64,000 bases of DNA from Sipunculus nudus (taxonomy: Eukaryota; Annelida; Sipuncula; Golfingiida; Sipunculidae): contig CM049317.1 in NCBI GenBank assembly GCA_026874595.1, forward strand, positions 26,630,401 through 26,694,400, read 5' to 3'. The position numbers and the translations under genes were made by a program. The notes below the pieces were generated by a model. The model did no database searches. It had not been told where the DNA came from and saw only the letters and a list, made by a program, of their open reading frames with translations. Shown here piece after piece: positions 58,901-59,992 of this stretch (its first letter is position 1; each line of letters starts with the position of its first letter).

Positions 58901-59302
58901 ACCACGACCAAACTGCTGTATTGGTTGATCAACTGCACTAATATTTTGTTGCAATCAGTCGGCAACGACAAAACGTCGCTGAACCACTGGCCTCTCCCGT
59001 AGAGACACTCATCTCAGACTGCGTTTTATCCTCCTTACCGTATACTCTGGGGTAGGAACCAAAATCTTTCTCACTGTGCCCGTCATTATTTCTATCATAT
59101 ACTGCATTAATCTACAACTATATTATCCAAACTGGAATATGAACATAGGTCTAGCGGCACAAATAGTCCCCGCAACATGTCAAACGAGGAAACTGTGGCA
59201 TAAGTTATTACCAATTTCTCCCAGATCTTGGCAAGAACACTTATTTAGATAAGAAAAGGTAAACGCCAGTCCAAAAACAATTCTATTCAATATAGTTTTC
59301 AT
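1964..59302 (-). CDS. 27-exon secreted mosaic protein: SRCR, three F5/8C, F-type lectin, trefoil, two Link, Vps62-like tail (whole gene span)
   Basis: This hand-assembled gene runs from the ATG at 59302 to the stop at 1964. Exons, 5' to 3': 59302-59212, 56634-56575, 55738-55670, 53110-52919, 51939-51806, 51642-51496, 49386-49248, 48220-48002, 46281-46063, 45442-45293, 40705-40489, 37591-37465, 37180-37042, 34265-34067, 33046-32941, 28311-28167, 27611-27591, 27169-27137, 26608-26336, 24466-24203, 22777-22751, 14655-14482, 11889-11755, 7029-6733, 5099-5067, 3070-2813, 2193-1964. All introns have GT-AG ends and compatible phases, and the total is 4098 nt. Domains by residue: signal peptide 1-25; SRCR 31-137; F5/8C 138-277; F-type lectin 278-423; trefoil 424-473; F5/8C 474-634 and 635-784; Link 803-893 and 894-981; Vps62-like about 991-1365. 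No transmembrane segment is evident, so it is probably secreted. A sugar-binding, defence or matrix role is inferred from the modules. I do not recognise a named orthologue with this architecture. Confidence 0.85.
2737..2819 (-). repeat. tandem duplication of the exon 26 donor splice site
   Basis: A segment of about 36 bp (2785-2819) recurs 48 bp away (2737-2770) with few differences. Both copies hold GGTG followed by GTAAGT on the minus strand, so exon 26 has two near-identical donors, at 2813 and 2765. Using the distal donor would add 48 nt containing an in-frame TAA. Confidence 0.75.
2813..3070 (-). CDS. exon 26: Vps62-like module
   Basis: The exon is 258 nt, phase 1 at both ends, with acceptor TTGTAG and donor GTAAGT. 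It encodes residues 1204-1289. The segment RVTYFRPELEQGQYILGFVA fits the aromatic-R-P ... G-Y-x-x-[LV]-G repeat seen in Vps62/DUF946 proteins. The end (GFIKYGVYCKG) leads across the intron into GYAHVGEL of exon 27, so the splice falls inside a conserved motif. Confidence 0.8.
5067..5099 (-). CDS. exon 25: 33-nt micro-exon
   Basis: This phase 1-1 micro-exon has acceptor TTATTTCAG and donor GTGAGT. It encodes about 11 residues (SFNPDVGTAE region, residues 1193-1203) linking the two Vps62-like halves. The gene stays in frame whether it is included or skipped. Support is the two strong splice sites, matching phase and absence of stops; such a short exon needs transcript evidence. Confidence 0.6.
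5900..6160. repeat. local tandem duplication, about 145 bp, two copies
   Basis: Two divergent copies (about 5930-6030 and 6060-6155) share blocks including AAACTGGG-TTACT and GGCCACAGATCGT-CTCTT. They lie in the intron between exons 24 and 25. Confidence 0.6.
6611..6680. repeat. (AT)n microsatellite
   Basis: About 35 dinucleotide units with one interruption, starting 53 bp downstream of the exon 24 donor. Confidence 0.95.
6733..7029 (-). CDS. exon 24: Vps62-like module with GYVSLGDV motif
   Basis: The exon is 297 nt, phase 1-1, with acceptor TTTCCTCAG and donor GTAAGT. It encodes residues 1094-1192. Joined to exon 23 it reads FYRAVCPEGYVSLGDV, followed later by FRCISKDFV, the most recognisable match to the Vps62/DUF946 family (aromatic-R-P-x-x-P-x-G-Y-x-x-L-G-D-V ... 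R-C-V-x-x-D). A further FYRVALSW segment follows. Those family members are mostly known as whole proteins in plants and fungi; here the module is the tail of a secreted mosaic. Confidence 0.8.
7030..8755. other. intron 23, first part: nothing recognised
   Basis: AT-rich intronic sequence with only short open frames (for example 7247-7468) and no domain or clear repeat. Confidence 0.5.
8756..8803. repeat. (TA)n microsatellite
   Basis: About 24 TA units, preceded by a duplicated TGATATATTATACC block. Confidence 0.95.
9030..11345 (+). mobile_element. decayed Ty3/Gypsy retrotransposon, Gmr1-like order (integrase before RT)
   Basis: Fragments in different frames read 5' to 3' as follows. 9090-9362 is an integrase C-terminus (GPLRIPHDLWTK, then SAERYKSFYDEG and LLLLPTD). 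9380-9400 is the LDYRIK segment that follows it. 9551-9770 is the RT start (LRETIRLQINKMLELGILEK, FVIDYRYLNQ). 9800-10050 covers RT palm pieces (YYAEIDLTKGYWQI; a YFDYM in place of Y-x-D-D). 10200-10395 is the RT connection (GYYQKFITNHAEI). 11045-11345 is RNase H (MQEHDGMMHPIAYAS and TLMRWAL). Several frameshifts and stops make it inactive. The 276-bp tRNA-like repeat trimer at 10409-11044 interrupts it just before RNase H. Confidence 0.8.
10409..11044 (+). repeat. trimer of a 274-276 bp tRNA-like (SINE-like) repeat
   Basis: Three head-to-tail copies begin near 10409, 10618 and 10892; the first is shortened. Each has a box A-like GCGAAGCGGTTGG and a box B-like GGGTTCGAATCC about 35 bp later, as in tRNA-derived SINEs with RNA polymerase III promoters. 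The ends are TGTTAC ... GTAACA, a short inverted repeat. The same family is at 25383-26090 in the other orientation. Open frames that span these copies are repeat read-through, not genes. Confidence 0.75.
11346..11650 (+). other. possible 3' LTR or flank of the Gypsy copy
   Basis: This stretch follows the RNase H remnant and holds a TATA-like CATATAAAGG at about 11578. I see no matching 5' LTR before 9030, so the call rests only on position. Confidence 0.25.
11755..11889 (-). CDS. exon 23: start of the Vps62-like region
   Basis: The exon is 135 nt, phase 1-1, with acceptor TTTGTAG and donor GTAAGG. It encodes residues 1049-1093, beginning GMMFRIGAGIVGD and ending SFYRAVCPEG, which completes the aromatic-R-x-x-C-P-x-G-Y motif with exon 24. 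It lies about 400 bp downstream of the Gypsy remnant on the plus-strand map but is read on the opposite strand. Confidence 0.8.
12509..12561. repeat. (TA)n microsatellite
   Basis: About 26 TA units. Confidence 0.95.
13782..13853. repeat. (TA)n microsatellite
   Basis: About 36 TA units without interruption. Confidence 0.95.
14144..14200. repeat. compound (CT)n(AT)n microsatellite
   Basis: About 19 CT units (14144-14182) run directly into 9 AT units. Confidence 0.95.
14359..14434. repeat. (TA)n microsatellite
   Basis: About 38 units, ending 48 bp downstream of the exon 22 donor. Confidence 0.95.
14482..14655 (-). CDS. exon 22: proline-rich lead into the Vps62-like region
   Basis: The exon is 174 nt, phase 1-1, with acceptor TTTACAG and donor GTAGTG (weaker than its neighbours). 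It encodes residues 991-1048. The first half is proline- and charge-rich (RPEPKPEYGQPPRRIPP) and may be a flexible hinge between the Link domains and the tail. The end (FLFGGILGG) continues into exon 23. Confidence 0.75.
15395..15620. repeat. left copy of a direct repeat of about 200 bp flanking a DIRS-like element
   Basis: From GCATGCACCTTATTTG (15419) through GTTCACTTGCACATGTGTTGTCATCAT, this matches 18230-18430 over about 200 bp with few differences. A shorter third copy starts at 21678. Confidence 0.8.
16188..16786 (+). pseudogene. DIRS-like gag/ORF1 remnant with Cys-rich fingers
   Basis: Two overlapping frames (16188-16418, then 16400-16786) carry a gag-like helical region and a Cys/His-rich C-terminus. 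That end reads CFPCKSPDHLTSEC, then CNNYQIGRCHYSGCRRAHVC, then CRQC. The N-Y-x-x-G-x-C-x-x-x-x-C-x-x-x-H-x-C finger is typical of DIRS1 ORF1. A frameshift near 16400 breaks the frame. Confidence 0.65.
16641..18270 (+). pseudogene. DIRS-like reverse transcriptase-RNase H remnant
   Basis: The frame overlaps the gag end by about 145 bp, as in DIRS elements. Blocks in order: PFIYSEWAKRLQGHPDKKF (16800-16860), GAFPKKRSEGKYRIIHDLSW (17041-17100), SVNDF (about 17120), LAKLDLEDAF-like (about 17218), ALRSSPKLFNNSADAL (17357-17405), HYWDDYF (about 17448), and RNase H pieces at 17843-18270. YWDD replaces the usual Y-[LV]-D-D. At least three frameshifts are needed to link the blocks. Confidence 0.7.
18230..18430. 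repeat. right copy of the direct repeat flanking the DIRS-like element
   Basis: Matches 15419-15620; see the left copy. It begins inside the last RNase H residues, so the repeat overlaps the coding end. Confidence 0.8.
18996..21510 (+). mobile_element. element E1: tandem-core element with shared termini (pearl/Helentron-like)
   Basis: The left end is CAAGTGACCATTGGGTCATG followed by ACGCTCAG. The right end has a GGACGGACAGACGG-type microsatellite, then GATCGCTATAGCTCAGATGAC and AGCTGAGCTAAAA. The core is seven units of about 330 bp (19140-21440). The interrupted duplication fixes both ends: insertion was into an A-run, and copy 2 shows the empty site. No open frame encodes a protein, so it is non-autonomous. 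The tandem core followed by an ACGG microsatellite resembles bivalve pearl elements; the class assignment is inference. Confidence 0.7.
19140..21440 (+). repeat. about seven 330-bp tandem units (core of E1)
   Basis: Units are anchored by AGGTCTCAAAAATAGAGAAAA (19140, 20098, 20437, 20775, 21113, with divergent starts near 19500 and 19790). Each holds GGTGGCGCCACCAG, GCCCCATAGCTC, ATGGGTAACAGAGACCTA and GATTTGTGCC. The first and last units are closest in sequence. Confidence 0.85.
21592..21644. repeat. (TA)n microsatellite
   Basis: About 25 units, at the end of duplication copy 1. Confidence 0.95.
22315..22346. repeat. (TA)n microsatellite
   Basis: About 16 units, at the end of duplication copy 2. 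Confidence 0.95.
22569..22615. repeat. compound (AAT)n(AT)n microsatellite
   Basis: About 8 AAT units followed by 12 AT units, 136 bp past the exon 21 donor. Confidence 0.95.
22751..22777 (-). CDS. exon 21: 27-nt micro-exon
   Basis: Phase 1-1 micro-exon with acceptor TATTTTCAG and donor GTAAGT. It encodes ALNSGIAPA (residues 982-990), a short linker between the second Link domain and the C-terminal region. Both splice sites are strong; skipping keeps the frame. Confidence 0.6.
22778..24202. other. intron 20
   Basis: Holds a poly-G run at 23199-23215 and a tRNA-like SINE candidate (listed separately). The rest is AT-rich with nothing recognised. Confidence 0.5.
23740..24015 (+). mobile_element. 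tRNA-derived SINE candidate
   Basis: A box A-like ATAGCCAAGGACTCAG is followed by a box B match (GTGGGTTCGAACCTC, 23795-23810), then about 200 bp of unique tail ending near 24015. The GC content is well above the surrounding intron. It does not form a full tRNA, so a SINE is more likely than a tRNA gene. Confidence 0.5.
24203..24466 (-). CDS. exon 20: Link domain 2
   Basis: The exon is 264 nt, phase 1-1, with acceptor TTTTGCAG and donor GTAGGT. It encodes residues 894-981. It starts GAFVFME, followed by an A-x-x-x-C-x-x-x-GGRLLTYSEAEAV helix, EDGYHNCHLGVI, and ends YCKGLTNRFYCSMPG. This is the Link (hyaluronan-binding) pattern, with six cysteines instead of the usual four, so an extra disulfide is likely. 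The GW before the central loop is replaced by GV. Hyaluronan binding is not assured: protostomes generally lack hyaluronan, so another glycan is more plausible. Confidence 0.85.
24725..24905 (-). mobile_element. tRNA-derived SINE candidate, minus strand
   Basis: Minus-strand sequence has box A-like AACAGTCGAGAGGTGAAACG and box B-like GGGTCCGATCCCC (about 24829-24842). These are spaced as in a tRNA, within a GC-richer block. It is unrelated in its tail to the candidate at 23740. Confidence 0.5.
25383..26090 (-). repeat. trimer of the 276-bp tRNA-like repeat, minus orientation
   Basis: Units start at 25383, 25659 and 25935, an exact 276-bp period. On the minus strand each reads GCGAAGCGGTTGG (box A-like) then GGTTCGAATCC (box B-like). 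The termini are TTGTTAC ... GTTACAA. The trimer ends directly in a (TA)n tract. A 284-codon open frame across it (25361-26215) is repeat read-through. Same family as 10409-11044. Confidence 0.8.
26090..26148. repeat. (TA)n microsatellite
   Basis: About 29 units abutting the repeat trimer. Confidence 0.95.
26336..26608 (-). CDS. exon 19: Link domain 1
   Basis: The exon is 273 nt, phase 1-1, with acceptor TTTTGCAG and donor GTAAGT. It encodes residues 803-893. A canonical Link module: PAFFYISDTVTFDDAENKC, GARVATLGDF, EGGFEVCSPGWISDGTV, then two C-terminal cysteines ending FGVFCAKPG. All four Link cysteines and the G-W-[IL]-x-D-G-x-V block are present. The long loop before the third cysteine (KQPQQHYTGADACGD) is usual for the family. 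Confidence 0.9.
27137..27169 (-). CDS. exon 18: 33-nt micro-exon
   Basis: Phase 1-1, acceptor TTAATTTAG, donor GTGAGT. It encodes AKENGLTKGI (residues 792-802), a linker before the first Link domain. Confidence 0.6.
27591..27611 (-). CDS. exon 17: 21-nt micro-exon
   Basis: Phase 1-1 with a strong poly-T acceptor and donor GTAAGA. It encodes KLGIVE (residues 785-791). At 21 nt it is the shortest exon of the model and the least certain; omitting it leaves the frame intact. Confidence 0.5.
27793..27856. repeat. small inverted repeat (hairpin)
   Basis: GGTAACCCGAA and its complement TTCGGGTAACC lie about 40 bp apart, in the intron before exon 17. It could be the stem of a small MITE or chance. 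Confidence 0.4.
28167..28311 (-). CDS. exon 16: F5/8C domain 3, C-terminal part
   Basis: 145 nt, phase 0 in and phase 1 out. It encodes residues 737-784. EFDGNTDNEGKVTNVLPK, then ARSVRIKVVEYFG and LRLDLLGCD are the classic end of a discoidin domain (N-T-D ... V-x-N ... R-x-[VI]-R-I ... L-x-L-G-C). Confidence 0.9.
29486..29538. repeat. (TA)n microsatellite
   Basis: About 26 units, inside the 3.8-kb element. Confidence 0.95.
31110..31131. repeat. (TA)n microsatellite
   Basis: About 11 units. Confidence 0.9.
32941..33046 (-). CDS. exon 15: F5/8C domain 3, middle
   Basis: 106 nt, phase 2 in and phase 0 out; acceptor TTATCCAG, donor GTAAGT. It encodes residues 701-736. MISKVVTQGAYG and QQWVKRFSLEHS match the discoidin V-x-x-V-x-T-Q-G ... 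W-V-x-x-[FY] core. Confidence 0.9.
33075..33150 (+). repeat. degenerate tRNA-like segment
   Basis: AGTAGTTAAGGCGCTGGCG followed by ACGGTTCGAGAACC resembles box A and box B spacing, but the arms do not pair as a tRNA. It may be a SINE fragment. Confidence 0.3.
34067..34265 (-). CDS. exon 14: F5/8C domain 3, N-terminal part
   Basis: 199 nt, phase 1 in and phase 2 out; acceptor TTTGTTGCAG, donor GTGAGA. It encodes residues 635-700, starting with the domain's first cysteine (VCEVSL). It contains FLSASSILDG, NRAKLDAMSGG, GGWTAG and LLQIDFIG, as expected for a discoidin start (S-A-S-S ... R-x-x-L ... G-x-W ... L-Q-[IV]-D). Confidence 0.9.
34266..35440. other. intron 13, first part: nothing recognised
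   Basis: AT-rich. Weakly repeated blocks around CTACCAG-AA-TAC occur (34490-35180) without a fixed period; no coding evidence. Confidence 0.45.
35441..35489. repeat. (TA)n microsatellite
   Basis: About 24 units; the next base starts a CAGTG terminus. Confidence 0.95.
35490..36310 (+). mobile_element. pogo/Tigger-like DNA transposon remnant
   Basis: It starts CAGTGAAACTCTTCTAAGCC then GGACACC at a TA, and ends near GTCTGCTTTACTG, both edges lying in (TA)n tracts. Further GGCCGGACG and TTGTCCGTTGTCCGG blocks repeat inside. CAGT-type ends at a TA target fit pogo/Tigger elements. No transposase frame is visible, and it may be more than one fragment. Confidence 0.4.
36311..36365. repeat. (TA)n microsatellite
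   Basis: About 27 units. Confidence 0.95.
37042..37180 (-). CDS. exon 13: F5/8C domain 2, C-terminal part
   Basis: 139 nt, phase 0 in and phase 1 out; acceptor AATTTAAG (weak pyrimidine tract), donor GTGAGT. It encodes residues 589-634: SILGGNVDVSTYAMNEF, AKFIRINPTEWHRRICM and FDILGCK, the standard discoidin ending. It has the same length and phase as exon 7 of domain 1. Confidence 0.9.
37465..37591 (-). CDS. exon 12: F5/8C domain 2, middle
   Basis: 127 nt, phase 2 in and phase 0 out; acceptor CCTTTTTACAG, donor GTTTGT (weaker). It encodes residues 546-588 with TVRKVVTQGAD, KKYRVYYSVDGNYW, the discoidin core. A (TA)n tract begins 71 bp upstream of its acceptor. Confidence 0.9.
37662..37709. 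repeat. (TA)n microsatellite
   Basis: About 24 units, close to the exon 12 acceptor. Confidence 0.95.
37710..37838 (+). mobile_element. short CAGTGG-ended MITE-like segment
   Basis: Begins CAGTGGAATTCCGCCTTGCG at a TA and is bracketed by two (TA)n tracts. GCGACCATCCTACAATTGCGACC recalls the 'staircase' ends of pogo-like MITEs. Only about 130 bp, no coding. Confidence 0.4.
37839..37890. repeat. (TA)n microsatellite
   Basis: About 25 units. Confidence 0.95.
38241..40150 (+). mobile_element. element E2: about twelve 150-bp tandem units between E1-like termini
   Basis: The left end CAATTGGCCCATGGGCCATG then ACGCTCAC and the right end GGACGGACGCTATA ... CAGCTGAGCTAAAA match E1. The core differs: units of about 150 bp are anchored by ACAATTTGTGCCC (near 38348, 38588, 38711, 38861, 39013, 39168, 39337, 39488, 39641, 39797, 39940, 40088). 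They also carry TCTAGGCCTAA and TTGCCTAGGACCTCCCT. No protein-coding frame. Confidence 0.7.
40489..40705 (-). CDS. exon 11: F5/8C domain 2, N-terminal part
   Basis: 217 nt, phase 1 in and phase 2 out; acceptor TTGGTTTCAG, donor GTATGT. It encodes residues 474-545: DCADSLYNGE, VTTSSHITDGGDYS, SRLDTRLNP, GGWCAAKNDKHQFIQVEFPD. These are the first cysteine and the W-C-A ... Q-[FY]-[IL]-Q-V-[DE] block of a discoidin domain. A (TA)n tract starts 19 bp upstream of the acceptor, where the branch point should be. Confidence 0.9.
40724..40753. repeat. (TA)n microsatellite next to a splice acceptor
   Basis: 15 units, 19-48 bp upstream of exon 11 on the minus strand. Confidence 0.95.
41205..41294. mobile_element. 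pogo-like MITE fragment
   Basis: AACTTCGCCTAAATGCAACTTCGG and GCAATTAAGCGGCTTCG repeat the 'TTCG-TTAA-TGCAAC' theme of pogo-like ends, bordered on one side by (TA)n. Confidence 0.35.
41295..41400. repeat. interrupted (TA)n microsatellite
   Basis: About 50 units with A insertions at 41328 and 41352. Confidence 0.95.
41401..45292. other. intron 10, remaining part
   Basis: AT-rich with no exon recognised. Contains the 77-bp minisatellite at 43484-43950 and a poly-G run at 44647-44656. Confidence 0.5.
43484..43950. repeat. minisatellite, period about 77 bp, six units
   Basis: Anchors at 43484, 43560, 43637, 43713, 43791, 43862 and 43940 (variants of AATCTACAATTG). Each is followed by AGTGATACAAT and TTATAGTGTTC-type blocks; divergence between units is moderate. 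Confidence 0.75.
45293..45442 (-). CDS. exon 10: P-type (trefoil) domain
   Basis: 150 nt, phase 1-1; acceptor TTTTCTTCAG, donor GTATGT. It encodes residues 424-473. All six trefoil cysteines appear in order: TCDLD, KVDCGK, TQEECETAGCCWQ, SPKCYTF. The [ST]-x-x-x-C-x-x-x-x-C-C-[FYW] signature is exact. Trefoil domains bind mucin-type glycans in secreted proteins. It is a complete one-exon shuffling cassette between the fucolectin and discoidin modules. Confidence 0.92.
46063..46281 (-). CDS. exon 9: F-type lectin domain, C-terminal half
   Basis: 219 nt, phase 1-1; acceptor TTGTGTAG, donor GTAAAA (weak). It encodes residues 351-423: QRLSNFHVEVG, LCYEFPG, IIRCQGTPRGRFVQV, GILTLCEVRIWAA. G-R-[FY]-V-x-[VI] ... 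L-x-L-C-E-V is the conserved end of FTP/fucolectin domains. The first residues carry the final basic residue of the fucose-binding motif. Confidence 0.9.
46282..48001. other. intron 8
   Basis: No exon recognised; includes a (TTA)n tract at 47166-47205. The open frames at 46705-46962 and 47711-47923 (minus) have no domain or splice support. Confidence 0.5.
47166..47205. repeat. (TTA)n microsatellite
   Basis: About 13 trinucleotide units. Confidence 0.95.
48002..48220 (-). CDS. exon 8: F-type lectin (fucolectin/FTP) domain, N-terminal half
   Basis: 219 nt, phase 1-1; acceptor TTTCATAG, donor GTAAGG. It encodes residues 278-350: STMFGGFAKLALDGK, SCSHTMEEINPWWAMDLG, then LLIINRGDCCG. NPWW-x-[VM]-D-L and NRGDCC are hallmark FTP motifs. 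With exon 9, His319, Arg346, Asp348 and Arg353 fit the F-type lectin signature H-x26-R-x-D-x4-[RK], so L-fucose binding is likely retained. Confidence 0.92.
48494..48576. repeat. imperfect (AAT)n microsatellite
   Basis: About 27 interrupted AAT units. Confidence 0.9.
48577..49010. other. possible dispersed repeat, unclassified
   Basis: Composition is less AT-rich than the rest of the intron, without reading frames. It may be the end of a LINE-type repeat, but I cannot name it. Confidence 0.25.
49248..49386 (-). CDS. exon 7: F5/8C domain 1, C-terminal part
   Basis: 139 nt, phase 0 in and phase 1 out; acceptor TTATTGTAG, donor GTATGT. It encodes residues 232-277: MYTGNVDQKSIRSNFWYPP, RMLKLTSVEYEKKHAFRVEV and HGCT. 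Same exon length as exon 13. Confidence 0.88.
49430..51475. repeat. tandem repeat, period about 220 bp, interrupted by element E3
   Basis: Units share TCGTTTGACATTTTCAGATTGTG, CAGAGTACAATA, CATCAGATATTTTGATCGTAG, TTAGCTATCAGG and CTCATCGGGGATC. One unit runs 49430-49580 and resumes at 50930; two further units follow to 51475. Later units show the uninterrupted CACCATTTTTTCTCATCGGGG join. Confidence 0.75.
49581..50929 (-). mobile_element. element E3: E1/E2-like termini, mixed tandem core, minus orientation
   Basis: On the minus strand the left end reads CTAGGGACACACGGGCC then TCGACGCTCAT, and the right end TGACTTACAGTCAGCTGAGC then TAAAA. From left to right on that strand it holds about five units of about 160 bp (50900-50095, GGTCACAGG / TTTGGGGTCA motifs), a (GACA)n tract at 50029-50056, and one E1-type 330-bp unit (49960-49640). 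The surrounding tandem repeat gives a precise empty site in a T-run. It could be one hybrid element or a nested pair. Confidence 0.65.
51496..51642 (-). CDS. exon 6: F5/8C domain 1, middle
   Basis: 147 nt, phase 0-0; acceptor TTATATAACAG, donor GTGAGT. It encodes residues 183-231: IDLWFSHRVSGVRTQGH, TAWTKKFRIEFSKDGEEW, a clear discoidin core. Confidence 0.9.
51806..51939 (-). CDS. exon 5: F5/8C domain 1, N-terminal part
   Basis: 134 nt, phase 1 in and phase 0 out; acceptor TTCGTAG, donor GTAAAA. It encodes residues 138-182: VCAEPLFEVYDVG, then LFSDGGWSSDSSNDEWFM. This start is shorter and more divergent than in domains 2 and 3, with GGW but no recognisable R-x-x-L block. Confidence 0.85.
51943..52918. 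other. intron 4
   Basis: AT-rich with a (TA)n tract at 52377-52435. Nothing else recognised. Confidence 0.5.
52377..52435. repeat. (TA)n microsatellite
   Basis: About 29 units with one break. Confidence 0.95.
52919..53110 (-). CDS. exon 4: SRCR domain, C-terminal half
   Basis: 192 nt, phase 1-1; acceptor TTTTCAAG, donor GTAAAG. It encodes residues 74-137: GYIGIWNETEPGS, ILLGGLDCKGTEEDISKCP, TGCQHTEDVGIQC. L-x-C-x-G-x-E-x-x-[IL]-x-x-C and C-x-H-x-E-D-V-G-[IV]-x-C are the SRCR signature. With exon 3 there are six cysteines, as in group A-type SRCR domains. Confidence 0.92.
53930..54715 (+). mobile_element. element E4: tandem-core repeat with a different right end
   Basis: Units of about 130-150 bp share CGTGCAACTCAAAATCTCTGATT-type and GCAGCCAT-TTGGAATT blocks (near 54020, 54165, 54205, 54350, 54465, 54608). 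The last unit runs into GACTGACGAACAGAAGGACTG-ATGGACGG and ends ATCACTATAGGGCACCGCTTTTCAAGCGGGCCATAAAA with a hairpin. The structure parallels E1-E3 but the termini differ, so it is another family. No coding frame. Confidence 0.55.
54716..55669. other. intron 3, remaining part
   Basis: No exon recognised. The open frame 54966-55229 (minus) has no domain. Includes a (TA)n tract at 55459-55519. Confidence 0.5.
55459..55519. repeat. (TA)n microsatellite
   Basis: About 30 units. Confidence 0.95.
55670..55738 (-). CDS. exon 3: SRCR domain, middle
   Basis: 69 nt, phase 1-1; acceptor CATGTTTCAG, donor GTGAGA. It encodes residues 51-73: DEWGTVCDDGWDIHEGDLIC. W-G-T-V-C-D-D-G-W is the most conserved stretch of SRCR domains, and the following cysteine pairs within the domain. 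Confidence 0.93.
55925..55966. repeat. (GA)n microsatellite
   Basis: About 21 units. Confidence 0.95.
56575..56634 (-). CDS. exon 2: SRCR domain, N-terminal strand
   Basis: 60 nt, phase 1-1; acceptor TTTTTGTGTAG, donor GTAAGT. It encodes residues 31-50: VRMVGGNVEGTGRIEVKPF, the first SRCR strands ([VI]-R-L-V-G-G ... G-R-[VI]-E-V). Confidence 0.9.
56635..57959. other. intron 1, downstream part
   Basis: A short GT-rich tract at 56923-56951 and three diverged copies of a block of about 60 bp (57405-57550) built on CATTTCATACATG-TGTATATACGTA-TATGCA. No coding feature. Confidence 0.5.
57960..59000 (-). mobile_element. second decayed Ty3/Gypsy copy, Gmr1-like order, minus strand
   Basis: Read on the minus strand, 59000-58860 gives an integrase C-terminus (LPTDCNKILVQ, then VSDLDYRAKANGK). 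58545-58400 gives the RT start (KPYPVPLARRKTIRREIDGM, EKSD). 58390-58200 gives FTKIHLKKGLVEI and related palm pieces. 58150-57996 gives GAVFTRMTRKVLAGIQNVL, then YIGDILVHT in place of the Y-x-D-D block. Frames shift and stops intervene. The same LPTD / LDYR spacing followed by RT is seen in the plus-strand copy at 9.3-9.6 kb. Confidence 0.75.
59212..59302 (-). CDS. exon 1: start codon and signal peptide
   Basis: ATG at 59302-59300, donor GTAATA at 59211, phase 1. The encoded MKTILNRIVFGLAFTFSYLN followed by KCSCQDLGEI has a basic start, a hydrophobic core and a plausible cleavage near CSCQ, so it is a signal peptide. It joins exon 2 as EIDVRMVGG, just before the SRCR domain. The frame stays open upstream to 59533, so the ATG is chosen because it starts the hydrophobic signal. 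Confidence 0.8.
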
Positions 59303-59895
59303 CGAATTTGAATAGCTCAAAGGAATCCTTGCATGTGAATTGATGGATAAACTGTTCTTCATGACTGCATTCTCTGTAGGAAAGTAAAAAAAGGCCATTC
59401 TTGAAAATTTATGAAAACTGAGGTGGTGCAACCCCTTGGTTATAATCATATTTAAAATTTGAAGGGTAAGTAGTAGGGGTTTAGGAGATATGTGTAAAAA
59501 ATGGGGTTTGGCGGACCGACCAAAGGAAGGCACGCGTAAAGACGCAAACCATTTCAGTAGTCTTCCTCACATACTCCGATAGAATAATAAAGGAAGTCCC
59601 TGAAATAGGCTCAAGTGATACCCATTGAACAATTACCTGTGTGCGGGTACATTCCAGTTAGCGTTTTGTTTCTATACGACCATCTGTGACGGAACGGATT
59701 AGTGTGCACCCGTCGTCATTTCTTTGCTCAGTCTATCTGTCTGTCTGTCCGACGTTCGAATGAGCATTGTTTTTTTACCAGCATGTTATTCTCTTAAAGG
59801 GAGAGGCGGAGCCATGCTTTTATATCTAAAATTACATGTGCATCCCTTAATATACACAATGTTAATTATTGACAAAATCCCAAATTTACTCACAG
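59303..59895 (-). promoter_or_regulatory. intergenic region that should hold the mosaic gene's promoter
   Basis: Only about 690 bp separates the start codon at 59302 from the stop of the next gene upstream (59993), both on the minus strand. I see no convincing TATA box. A first 5' UTR exon further upstream cannot be excluded. Confidence 0.35.
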
Positions 59896-59901
59896 TTTAT
59901 T
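59896..59901 (-). terminator. putative polyadenylation signal AATAAA
   Basis: TTTATT on the plus strand, 92 nt past the stop at 59993-59995. Confidence 0.45.
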
Positions 59902-59992
59902 AAATGTATGTTAGAATCATGCACCAATTTAAAAGTTTGACAGCGCTTGTTAATAATTAATGATTAATTGTTAATCCCAAATTCTGGGTTTA

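Noticed and set aside
59180-59533. Longer N-terminus for the mosaic gene (upstream in-frame ATGs to 59533)
   Set aside because: The added residues show no signal peptide at the new start, whereas the ATG at 59302 begins a typical signal sequence.
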